This document shows positions 1 to 14,907 of a stretch of DNA of 64,000 nucleotides, one piece after another (position 1 is the first letter of the stretch; every line of letters starts with the position of its first letter). The notes under the pieces were generated by a model. The model was given only the letters and a program-made list of their open reading frames with translations, did not search any database and was not told where the DNA came from. Source of the stretch: Neckera pumila. Taxonomy: Eukaryota; Streptophyta; Bryopsida; Hypnales; Neckeraceae. The translations under genes were made by a program, and so were the position numbers. The DNA is taken from positions 33,050,913 through 33,114,912 of the forward strand of contig OZ018410.1 of NCBI GenBank assembly GCA_963969595.1. The letters run 5' to 3'.

Positions 1-2330
<2,330 letters not shown>

Positions 2331-2339
2331 GGTGGGATG

Positions 2340-3060
2340 TAATGTTCTTATTTTCCCGAGCTAAATGGTTCATAGTTTCTGTATTATGTCTACATGGTGA
2401 AAAGAATCTTAGTTTGGGGTTCACGTCAGGTTTATTGCGACTGTACACTCACCAAATTAAGACTCGCTCGTTTTGGTGTCCCAACAACCTCGCTGCCTCG
2501 CCTTCCTTGCTAGCCTTCGGTCAGCTTTTTGTCAGTTAAGGTTTCACTTGGTTTATATTGGAGGTCATTTACAAACACGCACCTCCTGGCTTTGGAACAG
2601 ACATGACCTTTGGCATCAACCCTTAAGAAGCCAAGATTTGGACACAGTAACGAGCATGATTAGAGCTTGTAGAACGTGTTAACCTACATGCAGAATAACC
2701 TACATTGCTTAGGAATATTGTTGACCTAGCTTTCTTGAGAATCGACATGGATATTCCACGAAGACCCTCCGTTCAAACTCATCCCCCTTTGACTCCCAGC
2801 CAGAAGTCTCTGCAGCTCACTCTGAACAGGGTTAGGAATTTTGATTTTGGAGCTTGTTTTGGCTAGTCTTGTCATGCCAGTCATAGTTTTTGTTATTGTG
2901 GCATACACTGGCCTGCCTTCTCGGTAGTAACTCTCTATTGAATGCAAACAATTGCCAAATACACTCGAGGGTAAGGTTGCGCACAGTAGAATCGTCATTT
3001 CGTTTTGTGGACAAATACCCTACCTTCACAATTTCTTCACGTACTAGCTTTGAATTGTGC
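2340..3060. other. intergenic or intronic DNA between AlaRS relics
   Basis: No recognisable coding segment is seen between the catalytic-domain relic and the C-terminal exon cassette. In an intact AlaRS gene many further exons would be needed here, so the middle of the gene has been lost or replaced. Confidence 0.5.
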
Positions 3061-3066
3061 TTGCAG

Positions 3067-4528
3067 GAAGTTGCATCTTTGAAGAATCTACTGGAGTCTG
3101 CTATCCTCCCAGCTGCCAAGAAGGCGGAGTTCCGTGCTCGGTTGGGTGAACTCCAGGTATACAATGGCCATAAATTAGCTCTTAACTGCGTTTTGTGTGT
3201 TGCTAAGACTTGAGATTTAGCTTTTCTTTTTCTTTTTCTTACCAATAATGTTTCTTCGTCAGGCACAAGTGTTAATTACTTCTGCGTTCTGGTTAGGTGG
3301 ACGTGGTGGCTGAATAATTGCACCATGTAATTGCTTAGTCCAGGATCCGTGCAGAGGTGATTGCGAAGTAGAAGACCGCAGTAGTGCTTAGGCCTTACCT
3401 GTCAAGAAGCTGCTGAGGACTATCACATGTTTCAACACTGCATAAATGTTAAAAAAATATGTGCTTGCAGGAGCGCATAAGGAGAGCTCAGAATGCTGCT
3501 GCAGGAGCGGATCTGCAGACAACATTGAATGCAGCTGTGAAATTTGCTGATGCTGTAGTTGCTCAAAGACAACCTTATTGTGTTCTTCGAATTGATGTTG
3601 GTTTGGATACAAACGCTGTCAGAGAAGCCGTGACTCTTGTGATGGAGAAGCACAAGGTGTGTTGAGACTCTTCAACCGCTGAAGGTCTTAGATTTTATGG
3701 TTTTAAAATGACCAATTTGATTTTTGAAATATAATTCAGATGGGGCTGAATTTTTATATCTCCACAATCAATGAAGAACATTGAATGTGTTGGTTAAGAA
3801 AAAAGGGAGAAAGAAAGAAAATTCCCCATAGGACACCACCCAAAAGCGTTAAAAAAAATATGCGGCCCCGTGTGGGCTCTTCATCCTTTGGGGTTTTAAC
3901 ATTATTTCTATTTTGTGCCTATCTGTGAATATGTCTAGTCTCTTTACCGGTTGATTCTTAGATCATGCTGTTTAACAACGCTGCTCTCAAGTGAATTCAT
4001 CAAATTCATTTTTTTCCACCACCTAAAAAACCTGTTCTTGAATTGTATATGGTAATTTGCTTAATGACTATTCGTGTTTTGTTTGGATTGGTGCAGGACC
4101 TCGCAGTGATGATTTTTAGTGTCGATGAGGAGCAGAACAAGGTGCTGGTCTATGCAGGTGTACCTAATTCTGCTGCAAAACGGGGTTTGGTAGCTCTGGA
4201 TTGGCTCCGAGCAAGCTTAGCTCCCATCAATGGTAAAGGCAGTGGTGTTAAGAATGGACTTACGCAGGGACAAGTAAAACTTTTGTCCTACCTTTCTGGG
4301 TTTTGTCAGTCTTCAATAAGCAAGTTCATCTGATTTGAAAATATACGTTCGAGAATCTAAGTTATTGAAGATTGTAAGTGTAGGTATCGGCAGCATCCAA
4401 TTTAGTCGTACTAAAGTAGATCTGACTGGCCAAGATGTCCTTGTGTTCTGTAGGGTGGTAATGCGGCTGGTATTGACGAGGCCTTGGCTGTAGCAAAGGC
4501 TTTTGCTACAAAGATTTTTGAGAAATGA
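3067..4528 (+). pseudogene. alanyl-tRNA synthetase C-terminal (DHHA1) exon cassette, left copy
   Basis: Four exons with GT/AG borders join in frame: 3067-3156 (30 codons), 3471-3656 (62), 4097-4273 (59) and 4454-4528 (24 plus TGA). Together they give 175 residues ending in AFATKIFEK. The content matches the C-terminal AlaRS domain: DVGLDTNAVREAV, VMIFSVDEEQNKVLVYAGVP, a glycine-rich GKGSGVKNGLTQGQGG segment and a final amphipathic helix. Reading frame and splice sites are intact, so this part decayed late or is still transcribed. The only upstream AlaRS sequence is the short frameshifted relic at 1569-1740, so no complete synthetase is encoded. The outer end of the left arm (about 3142) falls inside the first of these exons. 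Confidence 0.75.
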
Positions 4529-6167
4529 TGCTGTATCAGGTGACTTTTCTCCATTTATCGTACTCTTACAGGGTGGTCCTCCACTCGTATGTGAGCTAGA
4601 CATCCGATGGTGAAGGAAGGATAGACTTGCGTAGGCTGCCATTCTTCGATCCATCCTTTGGTCTCTCTGTGATTTGGAGCTCCCTTATGATTTGGGGTGA
4701 ATCTTTTATGTAATAATATTCCTTGTTGAGCCCATTCATTCCAAGTATTCTTTGTTGGGCCCATTCATTTGTTCAACATAGCGGCCAAGAACAATTGTAT
4801 AACTTGCATGTCTCTTTTCGTATAACCTTCATTCCAATCCTCATTCCAGTTTGGAAGTAAAATCCCTGTTGATTGAAGAATCAACTTACCCTGTATGACA
4901 ATTTTAGAATTCCATTATTATTACTACACGTCACAATTTCATTGAACATGAAAAATGTTCTTCTTTGGAACGATGGGTCCCAACATGCTACTATTGCCTT
5001 CAGTAAGTCACATTTAACTTTCTACATTTTGAAACCACTGCTTAGCCTGTCCCTTTGACGCCTTTGACGCTTTCACAACATGCTTTCAAGTCAATGAAAC
5101 TGCATTTAACGTACCTTGCTGTGTGAAAGTAGAGCTGGAACATGTCGTTCGGTCACAATGCCTTAAGTCTTAACCCAGTACATTTGATGACTGAAGTGCT
5201 ATTCTAAAATACGAAAAATCCACTGATACTTGATCCGTCATGCCGTTGTTACGAAGCCTTGAGGATGTTGGGCACGTCGTAGTTGGGCCTTTGCATCATA
5301 CTGAGGGTGATGCTAGAAATTTGGTGACATAGAGAGGAATGGAACATCAAGATTTCATGGGCAATTGCATGAAACTAGAGAATCTGTTAATTATTCTGAC
5401 ACGCAAAAAACGTTCATGTACAGTACAGTATAGTCCAAGCAGAATCAACAGGCTCCTCCTAGATTACAACTCGTTACGCTCTGTTGCTCTGTGGCGTTGT
5501 GCTGAACAAATCCTTTCTGTTTGACTGAAGCTAGATATTCACGTGCAAGTATAACTCAGCGTCAACTGCACCTGATCAGTTGTGCAATTGTGTAGTGAGA
5601 AGCCTTAAGTATGTCGATTCTGCTCTTTCCATGACGGTTGAGATGCCGAATGGTGAAAGAAATCGTGAGAATGTGGGGGAAAAGAGATGCCAACTCACTT
5701 CAATTTTCAGTCATCGGACCTGAGTTCGGCTATTTATCTTCTGGCATGCTTCTCATTTCTGTCGGTCTATTTGAAGAAGCAACTGTCTCCTGTCTCATCC
5801 TGGAAAGGGAATGTTATCACGACAAAGCACGTCTTAACAACCAACTCCTGAGAACTACTTCGGTTGGTGTAATGCCAGATTGCCAGATGCATGCTACAAT
5901 ATTTGAATTCCACTTCCAAGCACGCAAGATGGGACACTCGATGAAACCTATAGATTGAAAATGTAGGACGTCCGCTGGATGTCCAAAGAATGTTATAAAA
6001 TGCTCAATGCTCAAGCACGGCCCAATGCGGACCAAGTGCTTATCAAATGTACACGAGTCACGACTTGTGACTGGAAAAATGTGTGACTACTTCGAATTGA
6101 GTAGTCCGAGTGAAAGAATCTCTACATGATACTACAAAAATTTCTAAAAGAACGGGTGAATCTAGTT
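4529..6167. other. intergenic DNA between AlaRS relic and PAL (left arm)
   Basis: No convincing gene is seen. It contains a roughly 110-bp inverted-family repeat at 5381-5490. The corresponding right-arm DNA (49380-51220) is clearly diverged here, with many substitutions and a 222-bp MITE. The 106-codon frame at 5638-5958 has no family resemblance and is best treated as chance. Confidence 0.55.
5381..5490 (+). repeat. arm-flanking repeat, copy 1 (PAL side, left arm)
   Basis: Starts AATCTGTTAATTATTCTGAC, continues with CACGCAAAAAACGTTCATGTA and ends near CTCGTTACGCTCTGT. The same roughly 100-bp sequence occurs inverted at 18268-18366, directly at 34485-34583 and inverted at 50070-50166. In each arm the two copies bracket the PAL-CHS block in opposite orientation. 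Confidence 0.8.
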
Positions 6168-8342
6168 TTACAAGGGGAATGGGCCCGGAGCGCCAGTCCA
6201 TCCTTGCACGCACCGCAGAAGAGGTTGAATGAGCTTCCCCTCCGACATCGCCTCAAACACTTTCTGGATTTCAGTCCCGGGCGACACAGTCCTCAATCCA
6301 GACAACAATTGCGTGCCCAGCTCCGACCTCACGAATTGGTACAACGGGTACGTCCTGCAGGATTCAATCCTGTTGGGCACCGCCGACAAGCCCTTGTTGT
6401 CGTACGCTTCCCGCACCAACGGCACCACAACACGCAACCTCTCCTGCACTTGGGCCTCGAAGACGGGGATCTGCTGGAACACGGAGCGGGAGGCGTCTTT
6501 GAGGGCGTGGCTGACGAGAACTCCTCGCAGCTTCTCCATCAACGGGTACGACTCCGAGGACGCGTCGTCGATGTACGAGAACACGGGCTGGCGCTCCACG
6601 ACGAGGAGAAGGTCCTTCTCGCAGAAGCGCGAGGGAAGGAGGGCGCCGTCTTGGCCCACGAAGAGCGTCTTCTTCGCCGCTTGCAGCACCACTTGCTTCA
6701 CGGCGGATTGCATGGTCTCTTCCACATGGCGCAGGTCGATGGCTTGGCACAGCCCCACCAGGAACGTGGAGCTCATGAGCTTCAGAATCTCCACGGCCTC
6801 CTCCGTCTTGCGAGCGGACACCAAGCCCAGCGAGTTCACGTCCTGGTTGTGCTGCTCCGCGCTTTGGACGTGAGTGGTGACGGGATTGGCGAGGTAGTTG
6901 AGCTCCGAGAGGTACGAAGCCATGGCGATCTCGGCGCCCTTCATGCCGTAGTCCAGGCTGGGGTTGGGTCCCCCGCTCAAGTTGGAGGGCAAGCCGTTGT
7001 TGTAGTAGTCGTTCACGAGCTCGGAGAATTGCGCAAACATGAGCTTGCCGATGGCCGCCACCGCCAGGCGCATGTTGTCCATGGAGACGCCGATGGGGGT
7101 GCCCTGGAAGTTGCCCCCGTGCAGCGCAATCCCTCGCGCGGCGTCGATGATGGGGTTGTCGTTGACGGAGTTGATCTCGCGCTCGATGGCGTGGGTGGCG
7201 GTGCGGATCACCTCGATTTGGGGACCCAGCCATTGGGGAGAAGTGCGCAGCGCATACCGATCCTGCTTGGGCTTCTTCAAGGGGTCGGTTTCGTTCAGCT
7301 TCTCCGCGGCCTTCATGAAGTCGCTCCCGGCCAACACCCACTCCATCACGGCCGCCGCCTCCATCTGCCCCGGGTGATGCTTGAGCTTGTGCGTCAAGGG
7401 GTCTGCGAATTCCGGCTTCCCTTGCATCACCTCACAAAAGAGAGCCGACAACACCTCGGCAAGAAGCGCCAGCACGTTGGCGTCGAAGCACACGGTGGAA
7501 GCGAGCGCCGACCCCACGGCGGTCCCGTTCACGAGCGCCAAACCTTCCTTGGGCTGCAGCTCGAACGGCTTCTCCACGCCCGCCATGCGCAAGCCTTCGA
7601 GAGCGGAAACCTCCCGCCCGTCTTCGGTGACTGCCACGGAATTGGGTCGCCCCGTGAGCAGCCCCGCAATGTACGACAGCGGCACCAAGTCCCCGGAAGC
7701 CGTCACCGTCCCCCGCAGCGGCAGCTTGGGCGTGATGTTGGCATTCAGCAGCTTCTCCATGGCTTCCAGGATCTCCCATCGGATCCCGGAGTAGCCCTGC
7801 ATCAACGTGTTGGTGCGCACCAGCATGGCCGCGCGCGTGGTCTCCGCAGGCAACGAGTGGCCCTTCACCAGCACGCCGGCGTTGAGGAAGCGGATGAGCT
7901 CGCGCTGCAGCTCCACGCCTTGCTGCGTACGCCGGTGCGAGGTGGCGCCGAAGCCCGTGGTCACTCCGTAGATGTCCCCTCCGCTCATGATCTTGTTCAG
8001 CACCCAGTTGGAGGACTCGTCCACCCGCGCCTTCGCATTGGCCGCGTCCAGGACAATCGCCACTTCGGGTCGGCGAGCGATGGCCGTCACCTGGCCCACG
8101 CTCAGATTCACGCCCTCGATCGCCACCTCGGTGGACTCGAAGTACGTCGCCACCATCTGCTTGATCTCGTCGAGATGGTTCCCTTGCAACTTGGCGGCCG
8201 TCTTCGCCCAGTTGAGAGGGTCTGCGGAGAGTACTGGCCTGGAGCCAATATTGGTCAAGGGTGACGCCGCTTTCTTCATGTTTTCTGGTTCGGCGTGGTT
8301 CATGAAGAGAGACGACGCCGTGATGTCTTCCACAGCGGCCAT
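6168..8342 (-). CDS. PAL: phenylalanine ammonia-lyase (left copy)
   Basis: The product deaminates L-phenylalanine to trans-cinnamate, the first step of phenylpropanoid metabolism, as a cytosolic homotetramer. The single uninterrupted frame gives 724 residues, a normal plant PAL length. The MIO prosthetic group triad Ala-Ser-Gly is at residues 215-217 in [17 protein letters not shown]. The active-site Tyr lies in [18 protein letters not shown] (Tyr125). Phe152-Leu153 in RFLNAG is the phenylalanine-selective state; bifunctional Phe/Tyr lyases carry His there. The NDNPII and [15 protein letters not shown] active-site segments are present. It has no intron, whereas many seed-plant PAL genes have one. 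The start ATG at 8342 fits the family N-terminus. The protein is identical to the right copy at 47205-49379, and all six frames read the same, so the DNA is identical or nearly so. It is divergent from CHS, about 7.2 kb away. Confidence 0.97.
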   Translation of the reverse strand: MAAVEDITASSLFMNHAEPENMKKAASPLTNIGSRPVLSADPLNWAKTAAKLQGNHLDEIKQMVATYFESTEVAIEGVNLSVGQVTAIARRPEVAIVLDAANAKARVDESSNWVLNKIMSGGDIYGVTTGFGATSHRRTQQGVELQRELIRFLNAGVLVKGHSLPAETTRAAMLVRTNTLMQGYSGIRWEILEAMEKLLNANITPKLPLRGTVTASGDLVPLSYIAGLLTGRPNSVAVTEDGREVSALEGLRMAGVEKPFELQPKEGLALVNGTAVGSALASTVCFDANVLALLAEVLSALFCEVMQGKPEFADPLTHKLKHHPGQMEAAAVMEWVLAGSDFMKAAEKLNETDPLKKPKQDRYALRTSPQWLGPQIEVIRTATHAIEREINSVNDNPIIDAARGIALHGGNFQGTPIGVSMDNMRLAVAAIGKLMFAQFSELVNDYYNNGLPSNLSGGPNPSLDYGMKGAEIAMASYLSELNYLANPVTTHVQSAEQHNQDVNSLGLVSARKTEEAVEILKLMSSTFLVGLCQAIDLRHVEETMQSAVKQVVLQAAKKTLFVGQDGALLPSRFCEKDLLLVVERQPVFSYIDDASSESYPLMEKLRGVLVSHALKDASRSVFQQIPVFEAQVQERLRVVVPLVREAYDNKGLSAVPNRIESCRTYPLYQFVRSELGTQLLSGLRTVSPGTEIQKVFEAMSEGKLIQPLLRCVQGWTGAPGPFPL

Positions 8343-8910
8343 CTTCTCAATTGATCTTCAAGTCTCCTTAGAGTTGTCGATCAGCACTGGCTAGGTCCGA
8401 CGCTCTGCTAGCTCCCGAAAGGAATTCCGCGAGCTCTAGATACCCACAATTAATCGAGACTGCAACGTACTCCGTGCAGCGTACAGGGTCAGAGAGCGTC
8501 TTTAATTTGGCTGCAATTGATCTCCGCAAATTCGAAACTTCGACTTGGCTGTTGGAAATGGAATGTACTATCGATCGATTCGCAGCTGGTTGTGGTTGCA
8601 CTTGTGGTTGCAGACTCTTTGTTTGATGGAACTGGATGCTCTGCGAAGAAGAGAGTTCGAGCTGTCTGAGATGAGGAATTGGGACTGCGGAGATCTGTAT
8701 TTGTAGGCGGAGGAGTTTGGAATCCAGTGGTGAAGGGATTGGACCGCGTCTCTAGACTGGGAGTTGTGAGGTTTTCTACCAACGAACGCGGGGACGTTCG
8801 ATTCTGGGGAGACTGTTGAAAAAGGAAAAGAAAGCAAGAATTTCAGGGATTCTCGTTGACATTTGGGTTGAAAGTGCAGTGGTGGCGGGCACTGTGCAGG
8901 GCCCGGCATT
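8343..8910 (-). promoter_or_regulatory. PAL 5' leader and proximal promoter (left copy)
   Basis: This GC-moderate block lies upstream of the PAL ATG and is conserved, apparently without change, in the right arm (46637-47204). A TATA-like TACAAATA lies at about 8698-8705 on the minus strand, about 355 bp before the ATG, with a CCAAT motif about 36 bp further upstream. That would imply a long 5' leader. No experimental start site is visible, so the promoter assignment is inference from position. Confidence 0.35.
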
Positions 8911-10620
8911 CCGGCTTCAGTGCTCTGACTGCTCTGTGTTGAGTGTTGACTGTTTGAACGAGTTGGGAGCTCGGGTGCTTGACGTGCTGATCTTGTTGGA
9001 ATTCCGAGGGATTCTTTTTTTTTTTTTTTAATTTTTTAATTTTTTTGACACAAATAAAGGGATATTCCAATGAACTGACCGTTGATGATCTGAGCTCAAT
9101 GTTTGGGGAGAACCGCCGGTTAGTTCATTGTTAGCCGGTGAAATTGGGTAAAGAATCTTGTTGAATTCTTGAAAACATTGGAAAAAACTCCGGTGACTAA
9201 ATCTATAGAATTTCTAATTGGAGTAAAAATTAGAGAAAACATCACACTTGGTACTTGAAAATCCGGTTTGATGTGGGAATGAGCGCTTGAACGCTGGGCT
9301 CGTGATTGTGGAAATCATACTCTTTTTGGTATGGTATGACATCATCTACTTTAAAAAAACAAAAGTGCTCACTGGAGGTCAAACTACTGTTTATGATCTT
9401 TCCTTTTTATACAAAATTCCGAGGATGAATAAGGTAGAAGCACCCATAACCGTCAAATTAAGGGTTTTGAACATGATTACTATTAATAAACATTTAGCAA
9501 ATTACAAGATCCTATTAGCAAGAGAAAAATAATGCCTTTGCACTTTCAAATGTATTATTTGGATACTATGAGAATAAGTTGTGAATTTATAAAGAGCCAA
9601 GTGCAAATGCACCTAATACCAACACTAGGATCAAATGTTCAAATGTAGTGCATCATTGGAATTACATCTATTCACTTCTATAGATTTTCTAAGATTTTAG
9701 AGGTGATGGTTATGGGTACAGTGATGGTTATGGATGCGGCTACCTTAATTGCACTTTTGTCCTACATAGAAGGATTCTCCCATTCATTGCCTAGTTAAAA
9801 AAAAATCTATTTTTTTGCTGCTTGGATATACTCTAATCATCTACATGTTTTTTGGAAACATTGTCATAAAGAGCAGTTCCACACAAAAAGCCTTTTTCAG
9901 CTTATAAAGGGTATCAATATGTGCCTAGAAAAAGCTTTTATTTAATTGATGTTTGGAGAATGGTGCATATATGCAGCACTTTGATGAAAGTACCATAAAC
10001 ATTAGAGGACTAGGTAATCCACTCCGAATTCCATGCACCCTAAAGCAAAAAATGCAAAAAGCATGCAACAAATAAAGTGTTGTGGCGTTGTTTATGGATC
10101 AAAGGAAAATACTTGGTAAAACTCAAAAAACATCCCAAATGCTACTTGAGATTAGGCCCAATTTTTCTTTCCCTGTGGGTGAATGCAAGAAAGACTAGTA
10201 CTATTTGGCGTCACAATGGAAGTGACGAAGTTGTGGATAGCCATAGCTTTTGGAAGGTGAAGCCGATGTGCTTGAAGTTTTTATTGAAGATGACAAACTT
10301 TATAGTAAAGAGAACTCTTATTTTTCCGAAATTTAGATTAAGATTTTTTTAATTAATTTTGAATATAGCTAATTTGTCACACTTTGCAATTAAGGGATTT
10401 TTAGTACTAGGGAGCATCCAAAATTAATGATCTAGAGCTGAAATTTTTGTGGTCTATTTCTATATACTTAAGAAGTCATGTTTCTATCAAAGGGAATTCA
10501 AAAACATTTTATTTTAAGTCTTCCACATGCGTGCTAACAGGGCTCCTTTGCACACACATTTTTGAACATTTAAGATGGTTTTTAGATCATTGTTTCTGTG
10601 AAATCTCTTTCATCATAAAA

Positions 10621-10636
10621 TTCTACCAAAGCTTTG
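10621..10636. other. deletion junction: about 2 kb missing relative to right arm
   Basis: Left-arm sequence reads ttctaccaaagctttg. In the right arm the two halves of this string are separated by about 2.04 kb (42875-44917). A related copy at 20390-20690 continues past the 'ctacc' half into sequence like the right-arm block (tcctattt..., tacttagagaatttt...), so the left arm looks like the deleted state. A few A bases of microhomology lie at the junction. Confidence 0.65.
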
Positions 10637-12316
10637 TGCCTCTAAACTTGATTTGACATACGAAATATATATATATATATTTTTTGTATTCTTTTGAAGA
10701 ATCAAAATGAAAGGAAGCTTTTGTACTATAGTTTTTACTCCACCCACATTTCTAAATAAAGAAAGAACATGAAAACTTTCTTTATAATACACTATTGTAT
10801 ATTACAACGTACTTCTACAATTTTGAAATTTATGGATTTTGAGGTATGTTTGTATTTGATATGAATCTTCTTCAATCTTTTCTCAAAAAGATGATTGCAA
10901 AAAACACCTGTCCTATTTTTCGTCACACATCAATGTGGAAGTTGTTTTGTGCCATAAGTATTGCAAAGATGATTGCATGAATATAAAATTTGAAAGCAGG
11001 CTTCCTTTAGCAATAGAAAACGTACTTGAATTATTTCAATTTTTCAAAACTAATTCAATAGGTGATATTGAATTTTGAATATATGTCAAACATACAATTT
11101 TGGTGGTTATTACTACTATCTAGTACCATCTTTTCTAAAGAGTTACTTCATTTGATTTGATAAGCTTTCTCTTCTAATAGAAATGCGCCTTCTTAGGAGA
11201 GGTATTTTCAAAACCTTTTCCAAGTGTGTTTTGCGTTGCGCTGAATGTGCTATATTCAGGTAGACTTTATAATGAATTAAAAATAGTTTTTTAATTCTAG
11301 TTTAAATCTTCCTACTTTGCTTTTAGTTGGCAACAATGGCCACTTCTAAAATAAGTATTTGAGATTCATTTTCTAACTTTAAAAAATAGAAATGTAGAAG
11401 TCTCATTTTCTAGCGTAAATTGCACCTTATGGCTCAAAATAGTACTTTAGGCTATACAAAAAGAGTCAATAGTACTGGTGGAGCCCTATAAGATAGGAGG
11501 TCCATAAAGCGATCATTTTAGCGCTCAAACTAAATTTTGGAGAGGTAAAACATCTTGAAATATTTTTCAATAAATTTTCCTTGAAATACAAGACAAAATG
11601 GCATGTGGTCCAAGTTGTTTCATATTTTTTGGAGCTTTGTGGAATTAGTTATGAAATTTTGAAGTTAAATGCTATAGGGCTCTAAAAGCGACCACCTCCT
11701 AGAATGTACACCGTTTGTACATTCTTGATTAATTGAAGAAAGCAAAATGTACCTCTGTATCATGTTTGGTTCAAAATGCCCGAATTGTTTTCAAGCCTCC
11801 TACCTTAGAGGGCCTTTAATTTGCCAATGTAAATTATTTTTATTGCAAATTAAGTATTTCCATCCATTCTTGTCATCCGATGATGAACATCATATATGGT
11901 CAAAATAATAAAGTTGAAATCCAATTGACCGTTTAGATTTTCTATTCCATGCCCCCAATAGTATTGAAAGTGACTCGTAGTACACAAAGTATAAAAATGC
12001 TAAAAATAAAAAATACAACAAATTGCATTAGAAAAAATCCAAGGCCTCTGGAGGGCCGCTCCATAGCCCTCCGAGGACCCAGTAAACAATATTTTTGTTT
12101 TGCTTCACTAATTTTTTTTCCGTTGTTCCCGTTCACCTTCAATCCCAATGTTGGATGCTTGTCAGGGGTTGAAAATCCAAGTCAGAAGTGTTTAATAATC
12201 AGGGCTATAATGTATTAAAACACCATAACCTTGATCATTAAACATTTTCTATTTGGATGCATCTTCCTTCTCAATTCAGATTGTAGAAAAAAATGCAAAC
12301 GCCCCAAAATAGTCAA

Positions 12317-13312
12317 GTGGCTTCCCATCAAGAATTTTCTTATGCCAATGTGAAAGACTTATTTTGTGGGCATTTGAAGTGTTTGAAGATGAAAGGAGAA
12401 CATCTTTATAGAAGTGGGGTAGTGGTAGGTAGAACAATGCATGCATTAAGAAAAATTTCAGCCCTCCAGAAGGCCGCGAGTTTGGCACCCGCTTGGTGCA
12501 ATTATGTACAAAAATCAAAATCAAAATTTGTTTTTTACATTTAAAAATTGCATGCTGACATGGCACTAGTAGTTCCATGTTAGAGTTTAATTTTTTTAAT
12601 ATTAAAAAGAAAAAAAAGTATTTTCTTAAGAAAAAACATTTTTTTATTCATTCTGAAATTGCACCAAAGGGGTCGTGTAAATCAATTCCTTAGCGGCCTT
12701 TCGGAGGGCTGAAATTTTGTCCTAATGTGGGATATGTAAATTAGGATGAGTAGGAGCTCCATGTCTCAAAGTTAAGTGAAAAATATAAATTGTACTAAAA
12801 GCAGAAGTTTGGGCCTCATTTAAGCATAGTAAAATAACTTTTTTGAAAAAACTTTGGACTAAGAAAAATTGGAGAAGCAAGCTAAGTTTCATATTCAAAA
12901 ATCCTTTTGAGATTTCAACTCTTCAATCAAAAGTTATGGACAAAATTCAAACCGGATGTTTGAAAATGTCAAAGAAAATGTTCCTTCAAACATCCGGTTT
13001 GAATTTTGTTCATAACTTCTGATTTGAGACTTGAAATCTCAAAGGGATTTTTGGGTATGAACTTAGGTTGATTATCCAACTTTTCTTAGTTCAAAGTTTT
13101 TTCAATAAAGTTATTTTAGTATGCCTAGATGAAGCCCAAAATTCTTCTATTGAATACAATTTATTTTTTTCACTTAATTATGAGCGGTGGAGCTCCTATT
13201 CATCCTAATTTACATATCCCATATGCATTGTTCTACCTACCACTATCCCAATTCTATAAAGAGGTTTGTATTTTCATCTTGAAACACACAAACTCAAAAG
13301 CCACTTAAAATT
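12317..13312. repeat. long foldback (palindromic) element, left arm
   Basis: The sequence folds on itself around about 12977, where CAAACATCCGGTTTGAATTTT meets its reverse complement. Matching arms include GTAGTGGTAGGTAGAACAATG (12420-12440) against its complement near 13225-13245, and AAAATAACTTTTTTGAAAAAAC against its complement near 13090-13115. One half is interrupted by a 284-bp MITE. A related foldback with different ends lies at 28441-29053. Confidence 0.75.
12444..12727. mobile_element. MITE with CATTA-type TIRs, nested in foldback (left arm)
   Basis: The left end reads CATTAAGAAAAATTTCAGCC and the right end, in reverse complement, CATTAGGACAAAATTTCAGC. Both continue with CCTCC.(G)AAGGCCGC, so the TIRs are about 35 bp. 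The opposite half of the host foldback lacks this insert, which shows it is an insertion. The mirrored copy is at 40770-41054 and a diverged relative is at 19333-19596. Confidence 0.75.
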
Positions 13313-14249
13313 GTTTAATTAGACTTGATTGGATAATTTGGTTTTTAATTTTTAATTAAAAACCTTGTTTAATATTGGCCTTTTTCTTTTTTGAAATCTG
13401 GAGTGTAATCCAATAGTGAACCAAGAACAAATGATGGTTAGCATGTATTGGCTTTTTTTTATTGTGGAAGTTGGACGACAGGCCTACGCTTACTACCTAG
13501 TTTTGCAAAAAATTCACATCCTCTGACTATGTATTTTTGAATATTTTCATAGGATACCTACCTGCATTTTAATAGACTGGATGGTCACTTTGGAGCAGCC
13601 CTCCAGAGGCCCTAGAATTCTTCTAATGGTACAAGTGATTCTTGCAATTACCCAAAAATTCATTGAAACTTGAAATTTCCATAAAAGAATATATACAAAA
13701 TTTTTGATAATATATATTTGACAGATGGTTTGAGCTCGGGTTTAAATATTATATAAAAGAATAAATCTCTTATAACTACCTCCCAAATGAAGGATACAAA
13801 ATTGTAGATTTTGAGTTTGAACTACGTGCCCATAGACTCAGTTATGTAAAGGAGATCACCTATTTCTGACGAACCTCTTATTCTTGCAAGTTAGACTGGT
13901 GTATTTCCAATCAATTGGAGTGTAGGTAACAGCTCACGTAAAGCAAGACCAACAGGAATTTCCGGAAGGTGTACATTGAAAGTCACAATGATTACTTACA
14001 TCAATTTTGTAACCAGACTATGGTTTAAAATAGGTTTGCCTATATATTGAGAATCGGACAAACATAATCTTCACAAAAAGAATTCATGGTAATTTTGCAT
14101 TGGAAGAAAAAAATGTTAAAAATTATAAAATCCTTCTGAAATCTATTCCTCTCTATGGGGGAATTTTTCCTTTAACCTTCTCTTTGTTGCAGATAGGCTA
14201 ATTTGCTTATAAATGGTTGAAAATGGATGATCATCTTGATAACCGTTAT

Positions 14250-14907
14250 TTAACCCCTAAAGAACCAACATGCATGTTTTAGCTACATAGAAGTTTTAGG
14301 CAGGTACATGTCACTAGATATTTCCATAGTTTTGGCCCAAAGTTTAATAGAAGGTGGGAACAAAGAATATCCTTTACATTCACTAAATTACATGACATTC
14401 GAAAATATGAAGGACGTTAGATTGTTACAACATTGCAACCATTGGGATTGGCATTCTTCAAGTCTATAATTAAAATCTTGAGAATTTAATATTTTGAATC
14501 ATTCTCTCTATTGTCTATTCACTAGGTTTTTTTTTCTTATATGTTGTACAATTCCAAATGATGTGAAAATTTTCAAGCATGTGGCCGACTTGTCGAGGAA
14601 AAAGAATCCAAAGCAGCAACACCAATTTGGACATTTTTTCATAGAAAAGTGAGATTGTGAAGTGCACCTGCCTTGTTTTTTGCAAGGCCAAAAAAAAAAT
14701 GATTTTAGTGATTTGGAATGCTAATATCTTGCAATCCATGCGGTGGAAATTTCTGAAATTTTTATCACATGTTCTCAAGTAAGATACTACAAAAACCTAT
14801 GGTTACATGTGTTAAAAAAAAAATTCAAAAATTTGGTACTTGTTCTAAAAATGGCAGTTTTTGAGCATTTTTCGGTGAAAACATAGTCATGGAACTTTAG
14901 GGGTTAA
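14250..14907. mobile_element. TTAA-ended element, internally deleted (left arm)
   Basis: Begins TTAACCCCTAAAGAACCAAC and ends GGAACTTTAGGGGTTAA, giving short TIRs abutting TTAA at each end. The family is also seen at 38414-39236, 43152-44085, 57983-58919 and 61840-62766. This copy is 658 bp against 823 bp for its right-arm partner, because about 165 bp is missing near 14410. No transposase frame is present. TTAA with a short CCC..TA.AAG terminus resembles piggyBac-type ends, but that link is inference only. Confidence 0.7.

Larger units (their letters stand above)
12026..13628. mobile_element. TIR transposon with nested insertions (left arm)
   Basis: Starts CATTAGAAAAAATCCAAGG and ends with a matching inverted copy of CATTAGAAGAATTCTAGGG. 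Both ends carry the words GGCCTCTGGAGGGC and GCTCC, giving terminal inverted repeats of about 38 bp. The 1.6 kb between them encodes no transposase that I can recognise. It contains a foldback element, which itself contains a 284-bp MITE. The mirrored copy is at 39859-41472. It looks like a non-autonomous DNA transposon that served as a landing site for others. Confidence 0.7.

Noticed and set aside
6126..8264. 712-codon open frame on the plus strand opposite PAL (and its twin at 47283-49421)
   Set aside because: It is an antisense shadow of GC-rich PAL codons, with His/Arg/Gln-rich low-complexity composition and no family resemblance.
9287..9532. 81-codon frame conserved in both arms between PAL and CHS
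   Set aside because: Surrounding noncoding DNA is equally conserved because of the recent duplication, and the protein resembles nothing I know.
10668..10680. CRISPR-like or regulatory repeat array
   Set aside because: Only simple AT microsatellite; nothing resembling regular repeats with spacers exists in this eukaryotic window.
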